NCBI RefSeq assembly: GCF_003122085.1 | Contig: NZ_QEXV01000003.1 | Location: 248,001 to 312,000 of the forward strand | Length of the DNA stretch: 64,000 nt | Source: Marinicauda salina | GTDB lineage: Bacteria > Pseudomonadota > Alphaproteobacteria > Caulobacterales > Maricaulaceae | Direction: 5' to 3' | In this document: piece after piece, positions 17,871 to 29,591 of the stretch | Layout of the letters: the number at the start of each line of letters is the position of its first letter | Position numbering within the stretch: position 1 is the first letter of the stretch | The notes under the pieces: model-generated | Databases searched by the model: none | Told to the model about the DNA's origin: nothing | The model's input: only the letters and a program-made list of their open reading frames with translations | Program-made: the position numbers and the translations under genes

Positions 17871-18022
17871 GGCGCGCGGATTAGCGCGGTTCAGGCGGAT
17901 GCGCCAGAGGGTTCCGCGCACGCCGCGCCGCAGCGGCGGATGAACAGGAATTCAGGAACCGGCAATCCGCGCGTCATGCGAAACCCCCGCATCCTCGCGC
18001 CGGGAATCGCGAAGGAAGCGGC

Positions 18023-18820
18023 ATGGGTGTTTCGGCCTCGCAGGCGCCGATCTTCATCGGCGGCGCGCCCCGCTCGGGCACGACGCTGGTGCGGGCGATG
18101 CTCAACGCCTCGGGACGCGTCCGGTGCGGACCGGAGCTGCGCGTCATCCCCGCCCTGTGCCACCTGGCCGGTCAGATCCGGGCGAGCGCGCTGCCTGTCC
18201 TCCAGCGCCAGGCGGGGCTGACGCCCCAACGGATGGACGATCTGTTCGCCGAGACCATCTCCGGTTTCCTGGACGGCGCGGGCGGCGGCGACCCCTCGCG
18301 CCGCGTCGCGGAGAAGACGCCGGCGAACGTGCTGCATTTCCCGACCTTGCGACAGCTCTTCCCGGAGAGCCCGCTGGTCGCCGTCGTGCGCGACGGCCGC
18401 GACGTGGTCGCCTCACTCCTCGATTGCGACTGGATGGACGCGCGCACCGGCCGGCCGATGGACATCGTCGTCGATCCGGCCGCCGCGGCGCGGCTCTGGC
18501 TTCGAAGCGTCGAAGCCAGCGAAGCGATGGCCCGCGATCCGCGCCTGCACGTCGTCCGCTACGAAGGTCTCGTCGCCTCGCCCGGGGACGCGCTCGAGGC
18601 GCTGTTCAACCGTCTCGGCGAACCCTTCGATGCGGCGGCGCTCGACCATGCACGCGTCTTCGACCCGGCCGCCGGCCAGAACGAGACCAGCGCCGCGCGC
18701 GTCAGCCAGCCCCTCGACACGGCTTCGGTCGGTCGCTGGCGACGTGATCTGACGCGCGATCAGCTGCGAACGGTCGAGGCTGTCATTGCGCCGGCGCTGG
18801 ACCGCCTCGGCTATGAATGA
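18023..18820 (+). CDS. Sulfotransferase family protein (first of a tandem pair)
   Basis: Member of the PAPS-dependent sulfotransferase superfamily, 265 residues. The 5'-phosphosulfate loop is GGAPRSGTTLVRAML near residue 15, and the 3'-phosphate-binding region is seen in VVRDGRDVVASLL. Substrate unknown; bacterial members act on lipids, sugars or peptides. It overlaps the next sulfotransferase gene by 8 bases and is clearly a paralogue of it, so the pair is an operon from a duplication. Confidence 0.87.
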   Translation: MGVSASQAPIFIGGAPRSGTTLVRAMLNASGRVRCGPELRVIPALCHLAGQIRASALPVLQRQAGLTPQRMDDLFAETISGFLDGAGGGDPSRRVAEKTPANVLHFPTLRQLFPESPLVAVVRDGRDVVASLLDCDWMDARTGRPMDIVVDPAAAARLWLRSVEASEAMARDPRLHVVRYEGLVASPGDALEALFNRLGEPFDAAALDHARVFDPAAGQNETSAARVSQPLDTASVGRWRRDLTRDQLRTVEAVIAPALDRLGYE

Positions 18821-19643
18821 GCCTGCGCCGGCGCAGCTTGTCTTCCTCGGCGGATGTCCGCGGTCCGGCCTGACGCTGCTGCGCCGCCTCCTCGACGCGC
18901 ATCCCGACATCCATTGCGGTTCGGACAGCGGGATCGCACCAGGCGTCTGCATGCAATGGCGAGACTTCGCCGACCGGCTCGGCGGGCTGCACGCGCGCGA
19001 TTTCGGTCTGTCCGCGGAAGCGGTTCGAACACAGATGGCGGAGCTGCTGGCGGGTCTCCTGACGCCGGAAGGGGCCCGCATCGTGTGCGAAAAGACCAGC
19101 GTCAATGTCGTCGCCTTCACCGAGCTGGCCCGGCTCCTTCCCGAGGCGAAGTTCGTTCATGTCGTTCGAGACGGGCGCGACGTCGCCGCCTCCCTGCTCG
19201 AGCGCGACTGGCGCGACGGCCACGGCCGGCGCTTCCCTCACGTGAGCGATCCCGATCGCGCCCTGCTCTACTGGGCCGAGTTCGTCCGCCGGGGCCTGGA
19301 AGCCGAAACCGCGATCGTCGCCGACCGGATCCTGCGCGTGCGCTACGAGGATCTCGTGCGCCGCCCCCGCCGCGCGCTGAAGCGGCTGACCGGCTTCATC
19401 GGCGCGCCGATGCGCGAAGAGATGCTCGCCGCGCCGCCGCGCGAGATGGAGCTGGTCGGGGCGGAGCGGGACAGCCTGCCGCTGCTGCGCCAGCCGATCA
19501 CGACGAAGCGGACGGGACGAGGGCCTGCGGCGCTGACCGCGCGCGCCGGCGGCCTGGCGCCGGTCGCGGCGGCGCTGCGCGCGCTTGGCTATGCGAGCGA
19601 CGTCGACGGGATTCAACATCGAGCTGCGCCGCCGGGCTGCTAG
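18813..19643 (+). CDS. Sulfotransferase family protein (second of a tandem pair)
   Basis: 276 residues, paralogous to the preceding gene: GGCPRSGLTLLRRLLDAHPD forms the PAPS 5' loop and VVRDGRDVAASLLERDWRDG the 3'-phosphate motif. The first loop has SGLTL where the paralogue has SGTTL, so one usual Thr is Leu. The start ATG 18813 overlaps the upstream stop. A serine hydrolase gene starts 22 bases downstream on the same strand and may belong to the same transcript. Confidence 0.85.
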   Translation: MNEPAPAQLVFLGGCPRSGLTLLRRLLDAHPDIHCGSDSGIAPGVCMQWRDFADRLGGLHARDFGLSAEAVRTQMAELLAGLLTPEGARIVCEKTSVNVVAFTELARLLPEAKFVHVVRDGRDVAASLLERDWRDGHGRRFPHVSDPDRALLYWAEFVRRGLEAETAIVADRILRVRYEDLVRRPRRALKRLTGFIGAPMREEMLAAPPREMELVGAERDSLPLLRQPITTKRTGRGPAALTARAGGLAPVAAALRALGYASDVDGIQHRAAPPGC

Positions 19644-19665
19644 GCTGGCTCCGGGAGACGAAGGC

Positions 19666-20784
19666 ATGATCCGGATTGCAGCCATCACCGCGACCGCGTT
19701 CTGGGCCGTTTCAGGCGCAGCCGCCCAGGCGCAGGCCGACCTGTCGGCCTGCAGCGTGGAATCGGCCGTCGCGGAAATCGATGACGTGATGACCGGTTTC
19801 GGCGCCGACGGCCATGCCGGCGCGGTGATCGTCGAGGTCGAAGGCGAAGTGATCCTGAGCCGCGGCTATGGCCTCGCCGAGCGCGACGGCGAAACGCCCT
19901 TTACACCCGACACGATCGCCCAGATCGGGTCGCTGACGAAGCAGTTCACCGCCACCGCCGTCCTGCTGCTCGCCGATCGCGGCGCGATCGCGCTCGACGA
20001 CCCGATCGGGGCCCATATCGATTCAGCCGACGGGCCGGTGGCCGACGTGACCATTCACCAGCTGTTGACGCACAGCGGGGGGCTTCCGGAGTATTGCGGC
20101 CGCGACTTCGACGCGGCGAGCCGGGCGAGCCTTTTCGGCGATTGCCTGTCCGGACCGCTCCTGTTCGAGCCGGGGACCGACACCGCCTACTCCAATGCGG
20201 GCTACAGCGTCCTCGCCGCGCTGGTCGAGACCGTCTCGGGCGAGGACCTCGAGACGTTCCTCGAAACCGAGATCCTGGAGCCCAACGGACTGGCGGATAC
20301 CGGCTACCATTTCGACGAATCCGACCGCGCCCGCCTTGCGCACGGCTATCTCGACGGCCGGGACCAGGGCGTCATCTCCGATCGCATCGCCGCGCTCGGC
20401 GACACCTGGTGGAACCTCAAGGGCAATGGCGGCATGCAGGCCTCGACCGAGGACATGCATCGCTGGCGGCGCGTGCTGCAGGGCCGGGGCGCGCTGCCCG
20501 ATCCGGTGGTCGAACGACTCCGCACGCCGGCCGCGCCGTTCGAGGACGGCGTCGCGGAGGGCTATGGATGGTTCTTCCGAGACGACGGTACGGGCGAGGC
20601 CCGCCAGATGAGCCATGCCGGCTCGGACGGGGTGTTCTTCTCGTACTACTGGGACCGGCTCGTCGACGGCGTGTTCCTGTATTTCGTCAGCAGCACCGGC
20701 GAGGAGGCAGGCGTCGACGCGCTCCGCGCCGCGCGCGGCGTGCTTCGGGAAGCCTTCGTCGAGGATTGCCCCGCGCCGGATTAG
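19666..20784 (+). CDS. Secreted serine hydrolase, beta-lactamase/class C fold
   Basis: Probable periplasmic serine hydrolase of the beta-lactamase-related (class C/esterase/D-peptidase) family. A signal peptide covers about residues 1-24 (AAAQAQA end). The catalytic SxxK is SLTK (Ser89, Lys92), the second motif is YSN (in TAYSNAGYS) and the third position is taken by HAG (SHAGSDGV). Length 372 is normal. ATG 19666 puts the signal peptide at the N-terminus. Whether it is an esterase, peptidase or lactamase cannot be told from sequence. Confidence 0.85.
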   Translation: MIRIAAITATAFWAVSGAAAQAQADLSACSVESAVAEIDDVMTGFGADGHAGAVIVEVEGEVILSRGYGLAERDGETPFTPDTIAQIGSLTKQFTATAVLLLADRGAIALDDPIGAHIDSADGPVADVTIHQLLTHSGGLPEYCGRDFDAASRASLFGDCLSGPLLFEPGTDTAYSNAGYSVLAALVETVSGEDLETFLETEILEPNGLADTGYHFDESDRARLAHGYLDGRDQGVISDRIAALGDTWWNLKGNGGMQASTEDMHRWRRVLQGRGALPDPVVERLRTPAAPFEDGVAEGYGWFFRDDGTGEARQMSHAGSDGVFFSYYWDRLVDGVFLYFVSSTGEEAGVDALRAARGVLREAFVEDCPAPD

Positions 20785-20889
20785 GCGCGTTTCTCCGTCA
20801 CGCAGGGATCGAGACCGCTCGCTGCGGCCCGCCGCAAATGGAGACAATCTCCGCGCGATCGGCTAGACACGCAAGCGGAGGGCTGATCG

Positions 20890-21612
20890 ATGGTTTTCGT
20901 CTACCTGCTGACCTTCGGCCTGTTCGTCTTGCTCTTCACGCGCGAGGTGATCGCGCCCGCGTCGGGGGCGAGCTGCGACAAGCGCTGGCGGCTGTTCGCG
21001 GGCGCGATCAACATCCTCAATATCGTCGTGGTGCTGACCGCCGGCGTCATCTTCAGCGGCTGGATCGACGCCAACAGCCTCGTCACGCTTCCGCCCCGCT
21101 TCGGCGTGATCGGGACGAGTTTCGCCGTCTTCCTGACCGCCGGATTCGTCACCTACTGGTGGCACCGGCTCATGCACGCCTCCGACACGATCTGGCGGAT
21201 GGTGCATCAGCTCCATCACAGCCCGTCGCGCGTCGAGACGCTGACGGCCTTCTACGTCCATCCGCTCGACAGCTTCGCGGCCGCCTTCCTGAACGCCGTC
21301 GTGGCCTACTGGATCCTCGGCGCGTCGGCCTGGGCGACCGGTCTGGCCTTCTTCTACGTCTCGGTGTTCAACCTGATCGCCCACGCCGACATGCGCACGC
21401 CCTACTGGTTGGGCTTCTTCCTCCAGCGCCCGGAGATGCACCGCATCCACCACGAGCGCGGCGCTCACCGGAACAATTACGGCCTGCCGATCTTCGACAT
21501 GCTGTTCGGAACCTGGTGCAATCCGACCGGCGCGCCGGTCGCGTGCGGCTTCTCCGAGCCGAACGAGTACCGCGTCCGCGACATGCTGCTGATGCGCGAC
21601 GTGGGGGAGTAG
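20890..21612 (+). CDS. Sterol desaturase/fatty acid hydroxylase family protein
   Basis: Di-iron membrane oxygenase superfamily. The three histidine clusters are visible: HRLMH (after TYWW), HQLHH and HRIHHE, spaced across four TM segments. Length 240. Members hydroxylate or desaturate sterols, carotenoids or lipid chains; the substrate here is unknown. It is separated from the hydrolase by about 105 bases and convergent with the DUF2442 gene. Confidence 0.88.
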   Translation: MVFVYLLTFGLFVLLFTREVIAPASGASCDKRWRLFAGAINILNIVVVLTAGVIFSGWIDANSLVTLPPRFGVIGTSFAVFLTAGFVTYWWHRLMHASDTIWRMVHQLHHSPSRVETLTAFYVHPLDSFAAAFLNAVVAYWILGASAWATGLAFFYVSVFNLIAHADMRTPYWLGFFLQRPEMHRIHHERGAHRNNYGLPIFDMLFGTWCNPTGAPVACGFSEPNEYRVRDMLLMRDVGE

Positions 21613-21615
21613 GCG

Positions 21616-21888
21616 TCAGGCCGGATGACCCGCTGCCTCCAGCGCGCCCGACCGCTTCAGCCGGTCGTGCAGCGCCCAGGGCGCCAGATCGAATCCGTTG
21701 GGCCAGGTCGGCGCGCCGGCCTCGAGGAAGACACGGGCGAAGTAGTCCGGATCGCGAAGCGGCTCCACCATCGTCCCGCCGCGCGCGAGCAGGTCCGACA
21801 AATCGGCGACGCCGCGCGACCCATCGGAGAAGGTCAGGCGCAGCTTGTGGGAACCGGCCGGCTGGACGTCGAGCACCTTAATCAGCAT
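21616..21888 (-). CDS. DUF2442 domain protein
   Basis: 90-residue protein with the DUF2442 pattern: N-terminal strand VLDVQPAGSHKLRLTFSDGS, then GVADLSDLL and a C-terminal WPNGFDLAPWALHD. DUF2442 proteins are often paired with DUF4160 as a putative toxin-antitoxin unit; no DUF4160 gene is visible next to it, so it looks orphaned. ATG 21888 gives the usual length. Confidence 0.75.
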   Translation of the reverse strand: MLIKVLDVQPAGSHKLRLTFSDGSRGVADLSDLLARGGTMVEPLRDPDYFARVFLEAGAPTWPNGFDLAPWALHDRLKRSGALEAAGHPA

Positions 21889-21959
21889 CGATGCCTTCAA
21901 TTTTTGTCGAAAGCTCAATTCGCCTACTCTATGCGAGATCACCTATGCGAGCAGACACA

Positions 21960-22196
21960 ATGCGCACATCATATTTCATAATTCTCTCCGCTATTCCGAT
22001 CCTATCAAATTGTGGCGCACCACCCTCTAGCGAAGCCGATGGATTACCGAGCCTTCGCGAATGCGCTGAGCGCGGTGAACAGTATTTCCGCGATATCGGC
22101 TCTTACCCGAGATTGAGTGATGGCCGGCTCGCCGAGAACGTCGCGGCCGAGAGATGTAGACGGTCAAGGCTAGCGTTCGGGAGCGAGGAACGCTGA
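21960..22196 (+). CDS. Small putative lipoprotein in an AT-richer patch
   Basis: 78 residues with a short hydrophobic signal (TSYFIILSAIPILSNC) ending in a lipobox-like LSNC, then a small cysteine-containing domain (ECAERGEQYFRDIGSYPRLS). ATG 21960 or 21945 both fit. The first half lies in DNA that is clearly less GC-rich than its neighbours. It is flanked by genes on the other strand (DUF2442, rsmB-like). Not recognised beyond a possible lipoprotein. Confidence 0.5.
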   Translation: MRTSYFIILSAIPILSNCGAPPSSEADGLPSLRECAERGEQYFRDIGSYPRLSDGRLAENVAAERCRRSRLAFGSEER

Positions 22197-22206
22197 AACT
22201 CCTCGA

Positions 22207-23520
22207 CTAACCCCCCTTCTCCATCACGCACACGTAAAACCCGTCCGTGCCGGTGCGCGCCGGGGTGAGCTGGAGCGCGCCGTGGCGGCCCTCGCAGGCG
22301 CCGACCTGGATCTCGCCCTCGTCGGTGAGCTCGCCGGAGGCCTGGATCGCCTCGATCGCCGAAACCGGTTCGAACTCGGGATGGAGCTGCAGGAAGTCGG
22401 TGATGCGGTCCTCGTTCTCCTCGGGCAGAACCGAGCAGGTGACATAGACGAGGCGGCCGCCCGCCTTCACGTATTTCGACGCATTTTCAAGAACTTCCTG
22501 TTGTTCCTTGATGCGCTTGTAGAGGGCGTCGGACTTCAGGCGCCATTTCGAATCCGGCCGCCTTCGCCAGGTGCCCGAGCCGGTGCACGGCGCGTCGACG
22601 AAGACGACGTCCATCTTGCGCTCGAGATCGGAGAGCGCCTCGGCTTCCGCCCCGTCGCGGACCTGCACGTCGCGCACGCCGGCGCGCTTGAGCCTCGGCC
22701 AGATCGCGCGCAGCCGACGCCAGTCCCTGTCCCAGGCGTAGACCTGCCCGGCGTTTCCCATCATCGCGGCGAGCGCGAGCGTCTTGCCGCCGGCCCCAGC
22801 GCAGTAGTCGAGCACCTGGCCGGCCTCGCCGGTCGCCGCGGCCAGCGCGGCGATCTGGCTGCCGAGATCCTGCACCTCGACCCAGCCCTTGCCGTAGGCG
22901 GGGATGGAATCGGCCGGCGGCGCCTTGGCCCGCGGATCGGTTTCGGGAATGCGGATGGCGGATTTGACCAGCTCGCTGGCGCGGGCGTCCTTGAGTTTGG
23001 CGACGACGGCGGCGAGCGCCTTGTCGGGGTCGGTCTTGAGGCGATTGACGCGGAGATCGACGGGCGCGCGGGCGGCCATCGCCCGGCCCTCCAGGGCGGC
23101 GTCCTCGCCGAAGGCGCGGCTGAAGCTCTGCTCGAGCCAGTCGGGGATCTCGGCGAGCACGTGGAGCGGCGCGTTCTCCACCGGCCGGGCGAGGCCGGCG
23201 CGCTCGGCCGCGCTCATGGGCTCCGGGGCGTGCTCGTCATCGGCGAACATCGCCTCGATCTCGTCGACCGACAGGCCCCAGGCGAGATGAAGCGCGCCCA
23301 GCACCAGCGCGCGCGGCGCATCCTCGCTCATGACGAAACGCGCCGAGGCGCGCCGACGGAGCGCATCCAGCGCCAGTCCGGAGATCCAGGCGCGGTCCTT
23401 CGAGCCGGCGAAGCGGTGGGCCTTGCCCCAGTCTCGCAGCGCGGTCTTGACCGGCTGGTGTCGGTCGAGGACGGCGTCGACGACCTCGATCGCCGCCGCG
23501 ACGCGGCCGCCGTCCTTCAT
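22207..23520 (-). CDS. rsmB: RsmB-type rRNA (cytosine-C5) methyltransferase
   Basis: SAM-dependent RNA m5C methyltransferase of the RsmB/Nop2 family, probably acting on 16S rRNA. An N-terminal NusB-like helical domain precedes the Rossmann domain: SAM motif LDYCAGAGGKTL, VFVDAPCTGSGTWRRRP with the release Cys, and YVTCSVLPEEN with the catalytic Cys. Length 437. Assignment to RsmB rather than a sister enzyme rests on the N-terminal domain and is fairly secure. The MAPEG gene ends 3 bases from its start codon on the same transcript order (guaB, MAPEG, rsmB). Confidence 0.85.
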   Translation of the reverse strand: MKDGGRVAAAIEVVDAVLDRHQPVKTALRDWGKAHRFAGSKDRAWISGLALDALRRRASARFVMSEDAPRALVLGALHLAWGLSVDEIEAMFADDEHAPEPMSAAERAGLARPVENAPLHVLAEIPDWLEQSFSRAFGEDAALEGRAMAARAPVDLRVNRLKTDPDKALAAVVAKLKDARASELVKSAIRIPETDPRAKAPPADSIPAYGKGWVEVQDLGSQIAALAAATGEAGQVLDYCAGAGGKTLALAAMMGNAGQVYAWDRDWRRLRAIWPRLKRAGVRDVQVRDGAEAEALSDLERKMDVVFVDAPCTGSGTWRRRPDSKWRLKSDALYKRIKEQQEVLENASKYVKAGGRLVYVTCSVLPEENEDRITDFLQLHPEFEPVSAIEAIQASGELTDEGEIQVGACEGRHGALQLTPARTGTDGFYVCVMEKGG

Positions 23521-23523
23521 GGG

Positions 23524-23955
23524 CTAGCCTCCGCCGAAGACGGCGACGGCGAGCCTCGCCCACATCACCAGGATCGCCAGGAAGCCGACGAAGTACATCA
23601 TGAAGCGCGTCCGGATGCGGTTCGTCGTGAGATAGACGAAGGCGTGCACGATGCGCGAGGCGATGAAGACCCAGGCCGCCGCGATCATCCACATGTCCTG
23701 GACGGCCAGCGCCATGCCGAGGATCGCCGCGACGAAGAAGTAGGTCGGCGACTCGTACTGGTTGTTGAGCGTGTTGGAGAGCTGCTGGACCTTCTTCGGG
23801 TAATTCAGCTGGCCCAGCGCGACGTCCTCCTCCTTCACCGCGCCCGAGCCGAGCGCGCCGGCGCGCGCCCGCACCGTCATGAAGGACAGGATGAAGTAGA
23901 ACAGCGCCTGCGCGAACATCGGCGCAAGCAGCGGATAGGTCTCCAGATAGTCCAT
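23524..23955 (-). CDS. MAPEG family membrane protein
   Basis: 143 residues, four TM helices (about 10-30, 70-90, 92-110 and 118-138). The family motif is present as NQYESPTYFFVAA, with downstream RIVHAFVYLTTNRIRTR. Eukaryotic relatives conjugate or isomerise lipids with glutathione; the bacterial role is unknown. It sits directly between guaB and the rsmB-like gene on the same strand. A second MAPEG gene is at 54301-54771. Confidence 0.88.
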   Translation of the reverse strand: MDYLETYPLLAPMFAQALFYFILSFMTVRARAGALGSGAVKEEDVALGQLNYPKKVQQLSNTLNNQYESPTYFFVAAILGMALAVQDMWMIAAAWVFIASRIVHAFVYLTTNRIRTRFMMYFVGFLAILVMWARLAVAVFGGG

Positions 23956-23994
23956 GTCGCCCTCCCCGGCGGCCCCTGAGCGCGCCGCAGCGGG

Positions 23995-26349
<2,355 letters not shown>

Positions 26350-26412
26350 CTAGGATGGACCCGCGGCGCGGGATGCGGCGCAGCGACGCGGCGCTTCATC
26401 AGGTGTTGCTAA

Positions 26413-26428
26413 ATTAGTTTTCACTAAT
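26413..26428. promoter_or_regulatory. Palindromic operator between TSUP and persulfide dioxygenase genes
   Basis: Perfect inverted repeat ATTAGT-TTTC-ACTAAT in an AT-rich stretch otherwise unusual here. It lies between TTGCTA (26406-26411) and TACATT (26428-26433), which could serve as -35 and -10 elements with a 16-base spacer for the rightward gene. The form and gene context fit an ArsR-family sulfide/persulfide sensor (BigR/SqrR type). The regulator gene is not in the window; the assignment is inference. Confidence 0.6.
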
Positions 26429-26475
26429 ACATTGGTCAACGAGAAACGCGAACGCCAGGAACGAGGCAGTCAGTC

Positions 26476-27348
26476 ATGTCCCGAGAACCGTCCATCCAGG
26501 CCTTCTTCGACGAGCCGACCAACACGGTGAGCTATCTCGTCTGGGACCCGGAAACCGCCGATGCGGCCGTGATCGATCCGGTGCTCGACTACGACCCGGC
26601 GAGCGGGAAGGCCTCGGCCGACTCCGCGCAGGCGATTCTCGACGCCGCCGAGAAACAGGGGCTCAGCATCCAGTGGGTGCTGGAGACCCATGCTCACGCC
26701 GACCATCTCAGCGGCGCGCCCTACATCAAGGAGAAGACCGGCGCGCCGGTCGGGATCGGCGAGCGGATCTCCGAGGTGCAGACGATCTTCCGGCCGGTCT
26801 TCGGCGCCGACGACGTGTCCGGCGAGGGCGCCGAATTCGACCGCCTGTTCAAGGACGGCGAGACGTTCGAGATCGGCGGCCTCGAGGCCGAGGTGATCGC
26901 CACGCCCGGCCACACGCCGGCCTGCATCAGCTACAAGATCGGCTCGAACGTGTTCGTCGGCGACACGCTGTTCATGCCCGACTTCGGCACCGCGCGCGCC
27001 GATTTCCCGGGCGGCGACGCGCGCACGCTGTTCCGCTCCATCCAGAAGCTGCTCTCGCTGCCGGGCGAGACGAAGCTCTTCATGTGCCACGACTACAAGA
27101 CGGACACCCGCGACAGCTATGCGTGGGAGACGACCGTGGCCGAGGAGCGCGAGAACAACATCCACGTCCACGAGGGCGTTACGGAAGAGGCGTTCGTGAA
27201 GATGCGCGAAACGCGCGATTCGACGCTGTCGGCGCCGAAGCTGCTCCTGCCGTCGATCCAGACCAATATCCGCGCAGGCGCGCTGCCGCCCGCCGACGGC
27301 GAGGGCCGGCGTTTCCTGCGCATTCCGGTCACGCTCGTCGACGGCTGA
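26476..27348 (+). CDS. Metallo-beta-lactamase fold persulfide dioxygenase-like protein
   Basis: MBL-fold hydrolase/dioxygenase of the ETHE1/Blh group, 290 residues. The metal motif is THAHADH (about residue 73) followed by a distal His (TPGHTP), Asp (VGDTLF) and His (MCHDY). Fe(II) members oxidise glutathione persulfide to sulfite. Its divergent partner is a TSUP permease and they share a palindromic operator, so a sulfide-detoxification pair (oxidise persulfide, export sulfite) is the natural reading. The Fe versus Zn assignment is from the family. Confidence 0.87.
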   Translation: MSREPSIQAFFDEPTNTVSYLVWDPETADAAVIDPVLDYDPASGKASADSAQAILDAAEKQGLSIQWVLETHAHADHLSGAPYIKEKTGAPVGIGERISEVQTIFRPVFGADDVSGEGAEFDRLFKDGETFEIGGLEAEVIATPGHTPACISYKIGSNVFVGDTLFMPDFGTARADFPGGDARTLFRSIQKLLSLPGETKLFMCHDYKTDTRDSYAWETTVAEERENNIHVHEGVTEEAFVKMRETRDSTLSAPKLLLPSIQTNIRAGALPPADGEGRRFLRIPVTLVDG

Positions 27349-27379
27349 GCCGGCCCGGGAGGCCGCCCGCGTCGCGACC

Positions 27380-27502
27380 TCAGCTGATCGCGGCGTAGGC
27401 GGCGGCGATCGCGAAGAACAGCGCGATCATCAATGCGATCACGCCCCAGCGTATGCTGTGCGGACGAACGAACCCCTCGTCGTGATGTTCACCGTCATCC
27501 AT
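27380..27502 (-). CDS. 40-residue single-TM protein
   Basis: A short frame on - reads ATG to TGA with an acidic/histidine-rich N-terminus (MDDGEHHDEGFVRPHS), then one hydrophobic helix (about residues 20-40, IALMIALFFAIAAAYAAI). No frame on + competes in this gap. Several small single-TM subunits have this layout (for example short cytochrome oxidase subunits), but I do not recognise a family. Only 57 bases separate it from rlmE, also on -, so it could be transcribed after that gene. Confidence 0.55.
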   Translation of the reverse strand: MDDGEHHDEGFVRPHSIRWGVIALMIALFFAIAAAYAAIS

Positions 27503-27559
27503 TACGGATGCTCCGTGCGTCACATCGGCCCATTAACGCGCAGCGACGAAAAAATTTCC

Positions 27560-28318
27560 CTAAGGCCGCGGTGAGTCGGTTTCAACCGCCTTTCCGGAAC
27601 CGCGGAAACCGATCGCGACCAGATAGGTCTCGGCGCTTTCGGACCGGCTGGCCTCGGGCTTGTAGTGGCGGACGGTCTCGAAACGCTGCTTCAGCTCGTC
27701 GAGCAGGGATTGCTCGGCGCCGCCCTGGAACACCTTCGCCACGAAGGCGCCGCCGGGGCGCAGGGTGGACATGGCGAAATCCGCCGCCGCCTCCACCAGT
27801 GCCATGATTCTCAGGTGATCGGTCTGCTTGTGCCCGGTCGTCCAGGGCGCGAGGTCGGAGAGAACCACATCGGCCGGACCGCCCAATGCCTCGCTGACGC
27901 GATCGGGCGCGCCCGGCTCGGTGAAGTCGTCCTGCAGCAGGACCGCGCCGGGGATCGGCTCGATCTCGAGCAGATCGACGCCGACCACGCTCGCCGCGCC
28001 GCGCTTGAGCGCGACCTGCACCCAGCCGCCCGGCGCCGCGCCGAGATCGACCACGGCCGCTCCGGGCTTGAGAATGCGGAAGCGATCGTCGATCTCGGCG
28101 AGCTTGTAGGCGGCGCGGGAGCGGTAGCCCTCCATCTTGGCGCGCCGGACATACGGGTCGTTCAGCTGCCGCTCGAGCCAGCGCTTGGACGACAGCTTGC
28201 GTCCGCGCGCGGTCTTCACCCGGGTGTGCAGCTGCTTGGCCGCGCGCTTGTCGCCGCCCTTCGAGACCGGCCCCGAGCGCCGGCGCCGGCGGCGATCGTC
28301 TCCGCCCTCGTCGCTCAT
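27560..28318 (-). CDS. rlmE: 23S rRNA (uridine-2'-O)-methyltransferase RlmE
   Basis: FtsJ/RrmJ-type enzyme methylating the 2'-OH of U2552 of 23S rRNA during late 50S assembly. SAM motif [16 protein letters not shown]; the K-D-K-E tetrad is visible as Lys in SSKRWLE, Asp in SDLAPW, Lys in AKVFQGG and Glu in [11 protein letters not shown] basic N-terminal extension of about 40 residues (RRRRRRSG) precedes the core. ATG 28318 overlaps the stop of the Ppx/GppA gene by 4 bases, so the two are co-translated. Confidence 0.93.
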   Translation of the reverse strand: MSDEGGDDRRRRRRSGPVSKGGDKRAAKQLHTRVKTARGRKLSSKRWLERQLNDPYVRRAKMEGYRSRAAYKLAEIDDRFRILKPGAAVVDLGAAPGGWVQVALKRGAASVVGVDLLEIEPIPGAVLLQDDFTEPGAPDRVSEALGGPADVVLSDLAPWTTGHKQTDHLRIMALVEAAADFAMSTLRPGGAFVAKVFQGGAEQSLLDELKQRFETVRHYKPEASRSESAETYLVAIGFRGSGKAVETDSPRP

Positions 28319-29415
28319 GCGTCGCCTCCGCCGCCACGCTTGCGCCCCCGCCGGCGCCCGCGCCGGCGCTTCGGCCGCATCAGGTTGAGCAGCATGCCCT
28401 CGCGCAGGCCGCGATCGCCGACGCGGAGGCGCTCGCACGGCCAGGCGTCCATCACCGATTCGAGGATCGCGCTGCCGGCGAGCACGAGATCGGCGCGCTC
28501 GGTTCCGATGCAGCCCTCCTCGGCGCGGCCGGCGGCGTCCTTGGCCGCCAGGCGGGCGCAGGCCGCGCGCGCCTCTTCGGCGCTCATCCACAGCCCGTCG
28601 ACGCGGGAGCGGTCATAGCGCTCGAGCTCGAGATGCACGCCGGCGACCGACGTGACCGTGCCCGACGTCCCGACCATGTGGGCGCGGCCGTCCTCGAAAA
28701 GCGGGCGCAGCCGCCGCGCCCCGCGCGGCGCGTTCATCTGCTCGTTCACATAGACCTTCATGTGCTCGTACCACTCGGCCCGATTCTCGTCGGGCTCCGG
28801 GAAGCGCTCGGACAGGCTGACGACGCCGACCGGCATCGTCATCCATCCCCGCAGCGGCGGACGCCCGCCCTGCTGGAAGCCGCCGCGCGCGCGCCACTCG
28901 GCGAGATCGACCCAGCACAGCTCCGTCGACCCGCCGCCGATATCGACCACGATCGCCGCGTCCATCGCCTCGTCGAGCAGGTCGAGACTGCCCTGGACGG
29001 CCAGGCGGGCCTCCTCCTCCGGCGTGATCGGCTCGAGTTCGAGGCCGGTCTCCGCGCGCACGCGGTCAAGGAAGACATCGGCGTTCGACGCCGCCCGGCA
29101 GGCCTCGGTCGCGATGGCGCGGACATGGGCGACCTTCCGGCGCTCGAGCCGGTTGGCGCAGGCGGTGAGCGCCGCCAGCGCCCGGTCCATCGCCGCGTCG
29201 GAGAGGCGGCCGCTCGCGCCCATCCCCTCGCCCAGCCGGACGATGCGTGAATAGGCGTCCACGACGCGGAACCCGCGATGGGTCCGCTTCGCCACCAGCA
29301 TGCGGCAATTGTTCGTCCCGAGGTCGATGGCCCCGTAGAGCGGACCGCCCGCTCCGCGGCGGTTGCGGCCGGGACGCGGGCGCGCCGGGCCGTCCCCGGC
29401 GGCGTCCTTCGCCAT
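28315..29415 (-). CDS. Ppx/GppA family phosphatase
   Basis: Exopolyphosphatase / guanosine pentaphosphate phosphatase family, 366 residues, actin-like ATPase fold. Phosphate-binding motifs: [15 protein letters not shown] near residue 27 and [13 protein letters not shown] near residue 157; GTSGTVT follows. The protein is short relative to E. coli Ppx/GppA (about 500) and lacks their C-terminal HD-like domain, which is common in alphaproteobacteria. It overlaps rlmE by ATGA. Whether it acts on polyP or pppGpp is undetermined. Confidence 0.9.
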   Translation of the reverse strand: MAKDAAGDGPARPRPGRNRRGAGGPLYGAIDLGTNNCRMLVAKRTHRGFRVVDAYSRIVRLGEGMGASGRLSDAAMDRALAALTACANRLERRKVAHVRAIATEACRAASNADVFLDRVRAETGLELEPITPEEEARLAVQGSLDLLDEAMDAAIVVDIGGGSTELCWVDLAEWRARGGFQQGGRPPLRGWMTMPVGVVSLSERFPEPDENRAEWYEHMKVYVNEQMNAPRGARRLRPLFEDGRAHMVGTSGTVTSVAGVHLELERYDRSRVDGLWMSAEEARAACARLAAKDAAGRAEEGCIGTERADLVLAGSAILESVMDAWPCERLRVGDRGLREGMLLNLMRPKRRRGRRRGRKRGGGGDA

Positions 29416-29591
29416 GAATCACCTTCCTGTTCTGCCCGTCGAGCGGCGCGTCGCGCGGCCTTCGGAGCCGGCGCGGCCCCGCGCCGTCGCGGGCGGAAAC
29501 GTCCTGTTGTCGAAATGATAGCATGATGGGCGATGCGCGAAAGCGGCCCGCGCCGCTGGAGCGCTGTCGGCGCCGAGCTATGTTGGACGGT

